Below are positions 42,661 to 51,386 of a DNA stretch of 64,000 bases, one piece after another; position 1 is the first letter of the stretch; the number at the start of each line of letters is the position of its first letter. The stretch covers positions 1 to 64,000 of the forward strand of contig NZ_JACHNU010000011.1 of the NCBI RefSeq assembly GCF_014199525.1, given 5' to 3'. A program made the translations under genes and the position numbers. The notes under the pieces were generated by a model. The model saw only the letters and a program-made list of their open reading frames with translations, searched no databases and had not been told where the DNA came from. Origin of the DNA: Conexibacter arvalis. GTDB lineage: Bacteria > Actinomycetota > Thermoleophilia > Solirubrobacterales > Solirubrobacteraceae.

Positions 42661-42976
42661 GTCGCAACGGTAACGCGGCGCCGACCGCCTCCCGTTGCCC
42701 TGTCGCGACCAATCGACGTGCCCTCGTTGTGGCCGGAGCACAACGACGGCCGACCGCGGTTGTTCGCGGAGAAGACCACCCCCGCATGGGGATGCGCCAC
42801 GATGGCGCCATGAAGGGATGTGTCGGCGCAGTCGCGTCCGCGGCGGCGATGGGATCGATCGGCCGCTCCACGTCGGTCATCGCCGGGATGATGACGGCTT
42901 GCGCGAGCGCGCGCCTGCGCGCCGGCCGATCGGCCGCGGCGCCGGCCTCCGCGCTTCCCCTCGAAAGGGGACCGCG
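42661..42976. other. Divergent promoter region of pucR-type gene and dpp operon
   Basis: These 316 bp have no supported gene. They hold the 8-7-8 inverted repeat at 42724-42746 and a TTGCC-N7-GACCA variant near 42704-42720. The right half (about 42800-42960) is GC-rich with no recognised signal except the AAGGGG ribosome site before dppB. Confidence 0.6.
42724..42746. promoter_or_regulatory. Inverted repeat, likely PucR-type operator
   Basis: TCGTTGTG (42724-42731) and CACAACGA (42739-42746) are perfectly complementary with a 7-nt spacer. The dyad lies 64 bp before the regulator start and 231 bp before dppB, a sensible place for control of both. Confidence 0.6.
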
Positions 42977-43933
42977 GTGAGCGGCGGGCACCCGTGGCTG
43001 CGCTTCGCGGCCCGCCGGCTGCTGCTGCTGGCCGCCTCGCTGGCGCTGCTGATCGTGCTGACCTTCCTCGCGATGCGGCTGGTGCCGGGCGACCCGGTCC
43101 GCGCCGCGCTCGGCCCGTCGGCCTCGGCGGAGGTCGTCGAGGCCCGCCGCGCCGCGCTCGGGCTCGACGACCCGGCGCTGGTGCAGCTGCGCGACTACGC
43201 GGGCCGCGTCGTCCGCGGCGACTTCGGCGAGTCGCTGACGCAGCGCCGCGCGGTCGGCGACATCCTTGGCGAGCGGCTGCCCGCGACGGCGCGCCTCTGC
43301 CTGCTCGCCTTCCTCGTCGTCGCGCTGGTCGCGCTGCCGCTCGGGGTCGCGATCGCGGTCTTCACGCGCGGCGGCACGCGCCCGCCGCTGGCCGGCGCCT
43401 TCACGCTCGGGACCGGCGTCGTGATGTCGATCCCCGAGTATCTCTGCGCCGCCGGCCTCGTCGCGCTGTTCGGCGTGACGCTCGGCTGGCTGCCGATCGC
43501 CGGCGCCGAGCAGGCGTCGTCGTACGTGCTGCCGGTGCTGGCGCTGGCCGCCGTGCCGACGGCGATCCTGGCGCGGCTGACGCGCGTCGAGACGCTGCGC
43601 GTGCTCGACCAGGAGTACATCCGCGTCGCGCGCAGCAAGCGGCTGCCGGCGCGCGCGCTCTACCTGCGCCATCTGCTGCCGAACGCGCTGACCGCCACGC
43701 TGACGGTCGGCGGCCTCCTCTTCGGCGCGATGATCGCCAGCACGGTGATCGTCGAGAACGTCTTCGCCTGGCCGGGGATCGGGACGACGGTCGTCGAGGC
43801 GATCATCGCCAAGGACTATCCGCTCGTGCAGGCGGTCGTGCTGGTGCTCGGCGCGATCGTGCTGGTCGTCAACCTGCTGATCGACGTCGTGCTCGGCCTG
43901 CTCGACCCGCGGTCGCTGATCCGGGAGAGCTGA
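42977..43933 (+). CDS. Dipeptide/oligopeptide ABC transporter permease (DppB-like)
   Basis: This 318-aa protein has six membrane helices. Its N-terminus reads LRFAARRLLLLAASLALLIV then LTFLAMRLVPGDPVRAALGP, the DppB/OppB signature. The EAA-type coupling loop is EYIRVARSKRLPARALYLRH with LLPNAL. The GTG start is set by AAGGGG 5 nt upstream. It is the first gene of an operon encoding permease, fused permease-ATPase, ATPase, lipoprotein and M81 peptidase. Peptides, or related cationic or nickel-chelating molecules, are the expected substrates; the neighbouring peptidases favour peptides. Confidence 0.92.
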   Translation: MSGGHPWLRFAARRLLLLAASLALLIVLTFLAMRLVPGDPVRAALGPSASAEVVEARRAALGLDDPALVQLRDYAGRVVRGDFGESLTQRRAVGDILGERLPATARLCLLAFLVVALVALPLGVAIAVFTRGGTRPPLAGAFTLGTGVVMSIPEYLCAAGLVALFGVTLGWLPIAGAEQASSYVLPVLALAAVPTAILARLTRVETLRVLDQEYIRVARSKRLPARALYLRHLLPNALTATLTVGGLLFGAMIASTVIVENVFAWPGIGTTVVEAIIAKDYPLVQAVVLVLGAIVLVVNLLIDVVLGLLDPRSLIRES

Positions 43934-43935
43934 CG

Positions 43936-46005
43936 ATGCGCGAACGACTCGACCTCACCCCGGGGCGGATCGCCCTGCTCGCCGTGCTGGCGGCGCTGCT
44001 CGCGCTGGTCGTCGCCGGCCCGCCGCTGTGGAGCGGCGCCGCTGACGAGATCGACACCGCGGCGATGCGCGCCGGCGCCTCCGCCGCCCATCCGTTCGGC
44101 ACCGACCAGCTCGGCCGCGACCTGCTGGCGCGCGTGCTGGTCGCGACCCGCCTGTCGCTGCTGCTGGCGCTGGCGACCGCCGCGCTGGGCTTCGCCCTCG
44201 GCGTCGCCGTCGGCCTGCTGCCGGCGCTGCTGGGGCCGCGGCTGCGCAGCGTCGTGGCGACGACGATCAACCTCTTCGTCGCGATCCCCGGGCTGCTGCT
44301 CGCGCTGCTGGTCGCGACGATCGTCGGGATCGGCGCGAAGGGGGCGGTGATCGCGCTCGGCGTCGCGCTCGCGCCGCAGGCGGCGCGGCTGACGCAGACG
44401 CTCGCCGCGTCGGTCGGCGGCGCCGAGTACGTCGCCGCCAGCCGCGTCGTCGGCGTCCGCTGGCCGCGCCTGCTCGGCCGCCACATCCTGCCGAACATCG
44501 CCGCGCCGCTCGTGCTCCAGTTCGCGATGGCGACCAGCCAGGCGCTGCTGGCGCTGTCGGCGCTCAGCTTCCTCGGCCTCGGCGTCCAGTCGCCCGACTA
44601 CGACTGGGGCGCGCTGCTGAGCGTCGGCCTCGACCGCATGTACGTGACGCCGATGGCGGCGCTCGGCCCCGGCCTGGCGATCGTGCTGGCGGGGGTCGCG
44701 ATCAACGCCGGCGGCGACGTGCTGGCCGCGGCGATCGCGACCGACGCGCCGCAGCGCGCCCGCCGTCGCCGCCGCGCCGCCGGCCTCGCCCCGTCCGCGA
44801 CGCTCGCGGCGCCCGTCGCGGAGGCGCTGGCCGACGAGGCGGCGCCCGCCGCCGCCGCGTCCGCCGCCGCCGCGCCTGCCGCCGCCGCGCCCGCCGCCGA
44901 CGCCGCGCCCGGGGATGTCCCGGCGGCGCCCGCCGTCGACCCCGCGCCCGCGCCGCCCGCCCCCGCCGGCCCGCCGGCGGCGCTGCGGGTCGAGCGGCTG
45001 TCGGTCTCGCTGCCGGCCGCCGAGGGGGCGGTCACGCCGGTGCGCGAGGTCTCGCTGACGGTCGGCCACGGCGAGCGGGTCGGGATCGTCGGCGAGTCGG
45101 GCTCCGGCAAGAGCCTCACGGCGCTCGCCGCCGCCGCGCTGCTCGAGCCGCCGTTCGCGGTCGAGACGGCCGCCCACGAGATCGCCGGCGAGCCGCTCTT
45201 CGCCCGCGCCGGCACGGGCCGCCGCCGCCTGCTCGGCCGCTCGCTCGCCGTCGTCTTCCAGGATCCGCTGAGCGCGCTCAACCCGGCGCTGCGGCTGCGC
45301 CGCCAGCTGACCGAGGCGGCGATCGAGCACCGCGACCTCGACGCCGGCGAGGCGACCGAGGCGGCGATCGAGCGGCTGCGCGAGCTGAGATTGACGAGAC
45401 CGGAGCAGCGGCTCGGCCAGCATCCTCACGAGCTCTCCGGCGGGATGCGCCAGCGGGCGGTGATCGCGATGGGGATGACGGTCCGGCCCGGCCTGATCGT
45501 CGCCGACGAGCCGACGACGGCGCTCGACGTCGCGGTCGAGCGCGAGGTGCTCGCCGCGCTGCGCCGCGCCAACGACGAGGACGGCACCGCGATCCTGCTG
45601 ATCTCCCACGACATCGGCGTGATCGCCTCCTTCTGCGAGCGCGTGCTGGTGATGTACGGCGGCCGGATCGTCGAGGAGCTGCCGGCGGCCGACCTGCGCG
45701 AGCGCGCCGTCCACCCGTACACGCGCGCGCTGCTGGCGGCGGTGCCCGACATGGAGACCGATCGCGACCGTCCGCTGCCGACGATCCCCGGCCGCCCGCC
45801 GACCGCCGCCGAGCTGCCGGCCAGCTGCGCCTTCGCGGCGCGTTGCGCCTTCGCGAGCGAGCGCTGCCGCGCGCAGCAGCCGCCGCTGGTCGCGCTCGAC
45901 GGCGCGCCCGGCCGGCGCGTCGCCTGCTGGCACCCTGCGCCCGACGCGGCCGCGCCGGCGCCGGCCGCGGCGGCGGGAGACGAGCGCGAGGAGGAGCGGC
46001 GATGA
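43936..46005 (+). CDS. Fused peptide ABC transporter permease (DppC) and ATPase (DppD)
   Basis: This is a 689-aa fusion. Residues 1 to about 270 form a DppC-like permease (HPFGTDQLGRDLLARVLVAT; coupling loop EYVAASRVVGVRWPRLLGRH). Residues about 271-350 are an Ala/Pro linker. The remainder is a DppD-like ATPase with Walker A GESGSGKSLT, signature LSGGMRQRAVIAM, Walker B LIVADEPTTALD and the oligopeptide C-terminal motif with Cys residues (ASCAFAARCAFASERCRAQQ). Normally these are two proteins; joining them fixes 1:1 stoichiometry. The ATG follows the dppB-like stop by 2 bp, and the next gene overlaps by 4 bp. Confidence 0.92.
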   Translation: MRERLDLTPGRIALLAVLAALLALVVAGPPLWSGAADEIDTAAMRAGASAAHPFGTDQLGRDLLARVLVATRLSLLLALATAALGFALGVAVGLLPALLGPRLRSVVATTINLFVAIPGLLLALLVATIVGIGAKGAVIALGVALAPQAARLTQTLAASVGGAEYVAASRVVGVRWPRLLGRHILPNIAAPLVLQFAMATSQALLALSALSFLGLGVQSPDYDWGALLSVGLDRMYVTPMAALGPGLAIVLAGVAINAGGDVLAAAIATDAPQRARRRRRAAGLAPSATLAAPVAEALADEAAPAAAASAAAAPAAAAPAADAAPGDVPAAPAVDPAPAPPAPAGPPAALRVERLSVSLPAAEGAVTPVREVSLTVGHGERVGIVGESGSGKSLTALAAAALLEPPFAVETAAHEIAGEPLFARAGTGRRRLLGRSLAVVFQDPLSALNPALRLRRQLTEAAIEHRDLDAGEATEAAIERLRELRLTRPEQRLGQHPHELSGGMRQRAVIAMGMTVRPGLIVADEPTTALDVAVEREVLAALRRANDEDGTAILLISHDIGVIASFCERVLVMYGGRIVEELPAADLRERAVHPYTRALLAAVPDMETDRDRPLPTIPGRPPTAAELPASCAFAARCAFASERCRAQQPPLVALDGAPGRRVACWHPAPDAAAPAPAAAAGDEREEERR

Positions 46006-46763
46006 GCGGCTTGGCGGTGCGCGGGCTCCGCGTCCAGGTGGGCAGCGGCCGGAACGCGCACGTCGCGGTCGACGGCGTCGACCTCGACGTGCCGGCCGGC
46101 ACGGTCGTCGGCCTCGTCGGCGAGTCGGGCTCGGGCAAGTCGACGCTCGCGCGCGCGACCGTCGGCCTGGTCGCCCCGGTCGCCGGCCGCATCGAGTACG
46201 ACGGCGAGGACTTCGCCGGGGCCCGCGGGCGCCGGCTGCGCCGCCTGCGCCGTCGCGTCCAGCTCGTCTTCCAGGATCCGCGCGCGTCGCTCGACCCGCG
46301 CATGACCGTCGGAGAGACGCTCGCCGAGGCCGCCACGGCCCACCGCCGGCTCGGCCGCGCCGCCCGCGCCGCGGAGGTGCGGCGGCTGCTCGAGCAGGTC
46401 CAGCTCGACCCGGCGCATGCCGCGTCGCGCCCGGCGAGCCTCTCCGGCGGCCAGCGCCAGCGGGTCTCGCTGGCGCGCGCGCTCGCCGTGCGGCCCGACC
46501 TGATCGTCGCCGACGAGCCGACGGCCGCGCTCGACGTGTCGGTCCAGGGGGCGGTCCTGAACCTGCTGCGCGACCTGCGCGAGCAGAGCGGGCTGTCGCT
46601 GCTCGTGATCTCGCACGACATGGCGATCGTCCGCTATGTCAGCGACCGCGTCGCCGTGATGCGCGGCGGGCGGATCGTGGAGGAGGGAGAGGCGGCTGCG
46701 CTGATGGCGTCGCCGCGCAACGACTACACGCGGCTGCTGCTCGATGCGGCCGCGGGTGGCTGA
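46002..46763 (+). CDS. Oligopeptide ABC transporter ATP-binding protein (DppF-like)
   Basis: This 253-aa protein has Walker A GESGSGKSTLARA, Q-loop QLVFQDPRASLDPRMTV (the DppF-typical wording), signature LSGGQRQRVSLARAL, Walker B LIVADEPTAALD and H-loop LVISHDMAIVRYV. It lacks the C-terminal Cys-rich oligopeptide extension, ending soon after ASPRNDYTRLLLDAA. It is the second ATPase of the importer and pairs with the DppD half of the fusion protein. The ATGA overlap with the fusion gene shows coupling. Confidence 0.93.
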   Translation: MSGLAVRGLRVQVGSGRNAHVAVDGVDLDVPAGTVVGLVGESGSGKSTLARATVGLVAPVAGRIEYDGEDFAGARGRRLRRLRRRVQLVFQDPRASLDPRMTVGETLAEAATAHRRLGRAARAAEVRRLLEQVQLDPAHAASRPASLSGGQRQRVSLARALAVRPDLIVADEPTAALDVSVQGAVLNLLRDLREQSGLSLLVISHDMAIVRYVSDRVAVMRGGRIVEEGEAAALMASPRNDYTRLLLDAAAGG

Positions 46764-46795
46764 TCGCTGTCTGGTCGAGAGGACCGGGAGGACGC

Positions 46796-48451
46796 ATGAT
46801 GAGGAAGAAGCGACTGATGTCCCTGCTCGCGGTCGGGGCGAGCGGCGTCGCGCTGGCCGCCTGCGGCGGCTCGAGCGACGAGGGCGGCTCGACCGGCGCC
46901 ACGACCGGCGGCGACGGCGGCGAGCCGGCCGCCGCGGCGACCGCGATCGCGCTCGAGGGCACGCCGTCGGGCGACGCCGAGCTGACGATCGGGATGATCA
47001 CGAGACCGGACTCGCTCGATCCGCACAAGACGCTGCTCGACGCCTCGCTGGCGGTGCTGAGCTACACCTACGACCACCTGCTCGCGCCCGGCCCCGGCGG
47101 CAGACTGGTCCCGGGCCTCGCCGAGAGCTGGGAGGAGACGCCGCGTCAGGCGACCTTCACGATCCGCGAGGGCGCGACCTGCTCCGACGGCAGCCCGGTG
47201 ACCGCGAGCACCGTCAAGCGCAACCTCGACGACGTCAAGGACCCGAAGGTCGGCTCGGCGCTGCTCGGGCTCGGCGTGCCGACCGCCGACTACGCCGTCA
47301 CCGCCGACGACAGAGCGCGGACGGTGACGATCAGGCTCGACGAGCCCAACGGCACGCTCGTCCCCTCGCTGCAGCTGGTCCCGATCATCTGCGGCAGAGG
47401 CCTGAGAGACCGCGCGATGCTCGAGACGCGCACGAGCGGCTCGGGCCCCTACGAGCTGACCGACACGGTGCCGGGCGAGCGCTACGTGCTGAGACGGCGC
47501 GACGACTACGCCTGGGGTCCGGAGGGCTCGCTGCCGACCGCCGAGCTGCCGAGAACGGTCACGATCAGAGTCGTCACCAACCCGACGACGATGGCCAACC
47601 TGCTGCTCGCCGGCGACCTCGACACGGCCGTCCTCGACGGCGCCGACGCCGAGCGCGTCAGCGACAGAGGCCTGGCGATGGCGGCGCTGCCGACCTCGGT
47701 GATCTTCTCGATCCCCAACCAGTCCTCCGACCGCCCGACCGGCGACCCCGCGGTGCGGCAGGCGCTGGCGCTTGCGCTGCCGCGCGAGCAGCTGGCGGAG
47801 GTCTACCTCGACGGCGTCGGGACGCTCGCCGACGGGATCACCACGCCCGACATCGCCTGCGTCGACGACGGCGTCGCCGCGGCGCTGCCCACGGGCGGCG
47901 CCGAGGAGGCCCAGCGGCTCCTCGACGAGGCCGGCTGGAGAGCGGGCTCCGACGGGATCCGCGTCAAGGACGGCAGACGGCTGTCGCTCAGAGCGCCGCA
48001 GCCGAACGACTTCGCCGGCTTCGACGCCGGCATGGAGCTGATCGTCGCGGCGCTGAAGGAGGTCGGCATCGAGGTCAGACCGCAGCCGATGGACTCCGGC
48101 GCGCTGGTCGCCGCGGCCTTCGGCGGCGACTGGGACCTGCTGCCCGGCTTCCAGATCGGCATGAACCTGCCGAGCCAGCTGGTGCCGTTCTTCAGCGGCC
48201 CCGCGCCCGACAGAGGCCAGAACTTCACCAACGGCGCCAACGCCGCCTTCGAGCAGGCCGCGAGAAGAGCGATAGCGCTGGCCGGCGAGGAGTCCTGCGC
48301 CACGTGGAGAGAGGCCGAGGAGGCGCTGCTGGCCGCGGGCGACATCGTGCCGGTCGTCGAGATGCCGACGCGCTACTTCGCCAACGACGGCGTCGGCTTC
48401 GAGCTGAGCTGGTGGGGCCCGATCCCGACCTCGCTGCAGGCGGCCGGATGA
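46796..48451 (+). CDS. Peptide ABC transporter substrate-binding lipoprotein
   Basis: This 551-aa SBP_bac_5 family protein has a lipoprotein signal peptide with lipobox LAAC (Cys23), followed by a Gly/Ser spacer. The family region starts at ITRPDSLDPHKTLLDASLAV and includes TFTIREGATCSDGSPVTAST and later VRQALALALPREQLAEVYLD. It would capture peptides outside the membrane and deliver them to the Dpp-like channel. GGGAGG precedes the ATG. Codon use is odd: about 17 of 37 arginines are AGA (hand count), whereas neighbours use almost only CGC/CGG. The stop overlaps the M81 gene (ATGA). Confidence 0.92.
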   Translation: MMRKKRLMSLLAVGASGVALAACGGSSDEGGSTGATTGGDGGEPAAAATAIALEGTPSGDAELTIGMITRPDSLDPHKTLLDASLAVLSYTYDHLLAPGPGGRLVPGLAESWEETPRQATFTIREGATCSDGSPVTASTVKRNLDDVKDPKVGSALLGLGVPTADYAVTADDRARTVTIRLDEPNGTLVPSLQLVPIICGRGLRDRAMLETRTSGSGPYELTDTVPGERYVLRRRDDYAWGPEGSLPTAELPRTVTIRVVTNPTTMANLLLAGDLDTAVLDGADAERVSDRGLAMAALPTSVIFSIPNQSSDRPTGDPAVRQALALALPREQLAEVYLDGVGTLADGITTPDIACVDDGVAAALPTGGAEEAQRLLDEAGWRAGSDGIRVKDGRRLSLRAPQPNDFAGFDAGMELIVAALKEVGIEVRPQPMDSGALVAAAFGGDWDLLPGFQIGMNLPSQLVPFFSGPAPDRGQNFTNGANAAFEQAARRAIALAGEESCATWREAEEALLAAGDIVPVVEMPTRYFANDGVGFELSWWGPIPTSLQAAG

Positions 48452-49968
48452 GCGACGGGCCGCGACGGCTGCGGGTGGCGGTCGGGGGGATCGTCCACGA
48501 GACGAACACGTTCATCCCCCGCCCGACGACGCTGGCGACCCTGAGAGCCGCCGACTGGCTCGCCGGCGAGCGGCTGGTCGCGGCCTACCGCGGGACGGGC
48601 ACCGAGCTCGGCGGCATGCTGGCCGCCGCCGAGCGGCTCGGCCTGGAGGCGGTGCCGGCCGTCTACGTCGCGGCCGAGCCCGGCGGGCTCGTGAGCGCCG
48701 AGGCCTACGCCGCCGCGGCGGGCGCGCTGCTCGACGCGCTCGCCGCGGCCGGCCCGCTCGACGCCGTCTGCCTGGCGCTCCACGGCGCCGGGGTCGCCGA
48801 CGGGGTCGACGACCTCGAGGGCGACCTGCTGGCGCGCGTGCGCGAGCAGGTCGGCCCGTCCGTGCCGGTGCTCGCGACGCTCGACCTGCACACCAACCTG
48901 ACCGCCGCGATGGTCGCGCACGCGACCGCGCTCGTGCCCTGCCTCCGGTACCCGCACGTCGACTTCGAGGCATGCGGCGAGCGCGCGGTCGAGCTGGCGG
49001 CCGGCTGCGCGCGCGGCGAGCTGCGGCCGGTGACGGCTGCCCGCTCGGTCCCGCTGCTGACGCCGCCGACGGCGACCGACGGCGGCGTCGGCGCCGAGCT
49101 GCGTGCCGCCGCCGAGGCATGGCGGGAGCGCCCCGGCGTGCTCCACGCCGCCTACCTCCACGGCTTCCCGTTCACCGACGTGCCCGCGGTCGGCGCCGCC
49201 GCGCTGGTCGTCGCCGACGGCGACGCGGCGCTCGCCGAGCAGGGCGCCGACGCGCTCGCCGACGAGCTGTGGCGGCGGCGCGAGCGGCTGCCGGTCGAGC
49301 GGCCCGACGCGGCCGCGGCGGTGGCGGCGGCGCTGAGGGCGGTCGCGACCGGCGAGAACGGCAGACCGGTCGTGCTGGCGGAGGTCTCCGACAACCCCGG
49401 CGGCGGCGCGCCCGGCGACGGCACGCGCCTGCTGCGCGCGATGGTCGCGGCCGAGCTGCCCGACGCCTGCTTCGGCTTCCTCTGCGACGAGGCGGCCGCC
49501 GCCGCGGCCCACGCCGCCGGCGAGGGCGCCCGGATCGCGCTGCGGCTCGGCGGCGCCTCCGGCCCGGCGGCCGGCGAGCCGCTGGCCGTCGAGGCCGAGG
49601 TGGTGCGCCTGACCGACGGCCGCTTCCGTGCGCTGCACCCGATGGAGCGCGGCCGGCAGGTCGACCTCGGGCCGTCGGCGCTGCTGCGCATCGGCACCGT
49701 CGAGGTGATCGTCGCCAGCGGTCGCACCCAGACGCTCGACGAGGCGATCTTCGCGCTCCACGGCGTCGACGTCGCCAGACGGGCGGTGGTCGCGCTGAAG
49801 TCCTCGGCCCACTACCGCGCCTGGTTCGCGCCGCGCGCCAGCGCGGTGATCGAGGCCGACACCGGCGGGGCGACCTCGGCCGCGGTCGAGCGGCTCGGCC
49901 ATCGCCGCCTGCGCCGGCCGGTGTGGCCGCTCGATCCCGACGCGCCGCCGACGCGCCCGCTCGCCTGA
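48448..49968 (+). CDS. M81-family metallopeptidase (MlrC-like)
   Basis: This 506-aa protein begins RVAVGGIVHETNTFIPRPTT, the MlrC/M81 signature with a metal-binding His. LDLHTNLTAAMVAHATALV and CLRYPHVDFEACGERAVE carry further ligands, and EVSDNPGGGAPGDGTRLLRA is the second conserved block. MlrC hydrolyses linearised microcystin peptides, and relatives are commonly encoded with peptide transporters. Here it is translationally coupled to the substrate-binding protein, implying that the imported molecule is its substrate, perhaps an unusual or D-amino-acid-containing peptide (inference). No signal peptide is seen, so it should be cytosolic. Confidence 0.9.
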   Translation: MSDGPRRLRVAVGGIVHETNTFIPRPTTLATLRAADWLAGERLVAAYRGTGTELGGMLAAAERLGLEAVPAVYVAAEPGGLVSAEAYAAAAGALLDALAAAGPLDAVCLALHGAGVADGVDDLEGDLLARVREQVGPSVPVLATLDLHTNLTAAMVAHATALVPCLRYPHVDFEACGERAVELAAGCARGELRPVTAARSVPLLTPPTATDGGVGAELRAAAEAWRERPGVLHAAYLHGFPFTDVPAVGAAALVVADGDAALAEQGADALADELWRRRERLPVERPDAAAAVAAALRAVATGENGRPVVLAEVSDNPGGGAPGDGTRLLRAMVAAELPDACFGFLCDEAAAAAAHAAGEGARIALRLGGASGPAAGEPLAVEAEVVRLTDGRFRALHPMERGRQVDLGPSALLRIGTVEVIVASGRTQTLDEAIFALHGVDVARRAVVALKSSAHYRAWFAPRASAVIEADTGGATSAAVERLGHRRLRRPVWPLDPDAPPTRPLA

Positions 49969-50007
49969 GCGGGCGCGCCCGGCGCGCCGGCGCCCCGGCG
50001 CGCCCGC
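49969..50007. terminator. Bidirectional hairpin terminator
   Basis: GCGGGCGCGCC (49969-49979) pairs perfectly with GGCGCGCCCGC (49997-50007) around a 17-nt GC-rich loop. It lies exactly between the stops of the convergent M81 and serine-hydrolase genes. Confidence 0.7.
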
Positions 50008-51386
50008 TACCCGACGCGGCGCAGCGCGCGGCCGCCGAAGTGGACGTACTGCTCGCCGGCGATCCGCGGGAAGGTGACCGGGACCCAGCTGGTCCCCGCC
50101 TCGAGCACGTGCGGGGCGCGGCCGGCGTAGATCCCCCGCTCGGGCTCGAGCGGTCGCAGCTCGACCGCCGGCGGCAGCTCCTCCCCGAACAGCTCGCCGT
50201 GCTCCTCGGTCGGGACGATCGTCGCGTGCAGCGCGCCGTCGCCGGCGGCGACCTCGACCCGGTTGCCGATCGCCTCGTAGACGCCGGCGAGCGCCGGGTC
50301 GACCTCCCCGCCGGGGAGCGGCTCCGGGTCGGGCGGCAGCGTCAGGCCGCAGGTGCGGCCGAGCAGGTCGCGCGCGAGGTCGCGGAAGCAGTCGGTCGCG
50401 AGGCCGCCGTTGGTCAGCAGCGCGATCGCCGCCCCGCGCGCGGGGATCGCGTGCAGGAAGGCGAACTGGCCGATCGTGCCGCCGTCGTGGCCGAAGACGC
50501 GGCAGCCGTCCCATTCGCGCAGCATCCAGCCGAGGCCCCAGCCGGTCGCGCCGACGCCGGTCAGGCCGTCGAGGCTGGCCCGCTGCTCGCGCATCGCGCG
50601 CGCGCTCTCGGCGCTCAGCAGCTGCTCGCCGGCGGCGCTGCGGCCGTCGTGCAGGTGGAGCCGCCCGTGCTCCAGCAGCTCGGCCGCCGTCGCGCAGATC
50701 AGCCCGGACGGGCCGAGCCCGCGCGGCAGCACCCACGCCGGCGCCGGCTGCGGGTCCTCGCCGATGTGGCCGACGGCGGCGCGGTGGAGCAGCGCCTCCT
50801 CGGGCAGCGTGCAGGCGCGCTCGAGGCCCATCGGGTCGAGCAGCCGCTCGCGCAGCACCGCATCCCAGCTTCTGCCGCAGACCAGCTCGATCACGCGGCC
50901 GAGGATCACGAAGCCGGCGTTGGAGTAGGAGAAGCGCGAGTCGAACGGGACGTCCTGGCCGAGGTAGGCGTATGCCCGCACCGCCTGGGCAACGGCGTCG
51001 TCGCCGCGGCCGGTGTCGATGAAGGCGTCGCCGCCGATCCCGCTGGTGTGGGTCAGCAGGTGGGCGATCGTCGTCTGCGCGGTCGCGCGCGGGTCGCCGA
51101 CGCGGAAGCCGGGGATCACGTCGGCGACGCGCGTGTCGAGGCTCAGCTCGCCGCGGTCGACGAGCTGCATCGCCAGCGTGGCGGTGAAGGTCTTCGAGAT
51201 CGAGCCGATCTGGAAGAGCGAGTCGGGGGTCGCCTCGACGCCGGTGGCGCGGCTGAGCAGGCCCGCGGCGGCGACGTGGACCTCGCCGTCGACGAGCAGC
51301 GCGAGCGACGCGCCCGGCACGTCGTGGCGGTCGATCGCGGCGGCGAGCGTCGCGTCGAGTCCGAGCGACTGGCTGGAAGCGGTCAT
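50007..51386 (-). CDS. Beta-lactamase-family serine hydrolase (D-aminopeptidase/esterase-like)
   Basis: This 459-aa protein has a class C-type fold. S-x-x-K is in QIGSISKTFTATLAM, Y-x-N in FSYSNAGFVILGRV and HDGG in FGHDGGTIGQF. A C-terminal lipocalin-like domain begins near residue 350. The family includes D-aminopeptidases, esterases and DD-peptidase homologues. There is no signal peptide, so it probably acts inside the cell on imported peptides. The ATG overlaps the CocE-like gene stop by 4 bp. Context (DadA, peptide importer) is compatible with D-aminopeptidase activity, but an esterase is equally possible. Confidence 0.88.
   Translation of the reverse strand: MTASSQSLGLDATLAAAIDRHDVPGASLALLVDGEVHVAAAGLLSRATGVEATPDSLFQIGSISKTFTATLAMQLVDRGELSLDTRVADVIPGFRVGDPRATAQTTIAHLLTHTSGIGGDAFIDTGRGDDAVAQAVRAYAYLGQDVPFDSRFSYSNAGFVILGRVIELVCGRSWDAVLRERLLDPMGLERACTLPEEALLHRAAVGHIGEDPQPAPAWVLPRGLGPSGLICATAAELLEHGRLHLHDGRSAAGEQLLSAESARAMREQRASLDGLTGVGATGWGLGWMLREWDGCRVFGHDGGTIGQFAFLHAIPARGAAIALLTNGGLATDCFRDLARDLLGRTCGLTLPPDPEPLPGGEVDPALAGVYEAIGNRVEVAAGDGALHATIVPTEEHGELFGEELPPAVELRPLEPERGIYAGRAPHVLEAGTSWVPVTFPRIAGEQYVHFGGRALRRVG

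Noticed and set aside
42729-42980. An 83-codon plus-strand frame upstream of the dppB-like gene
   Set aside because: It starts inside the 8-7-8 inverted repeat, ends across the dppB ribosome site, has no ribosome site of its own and no family resemblance.
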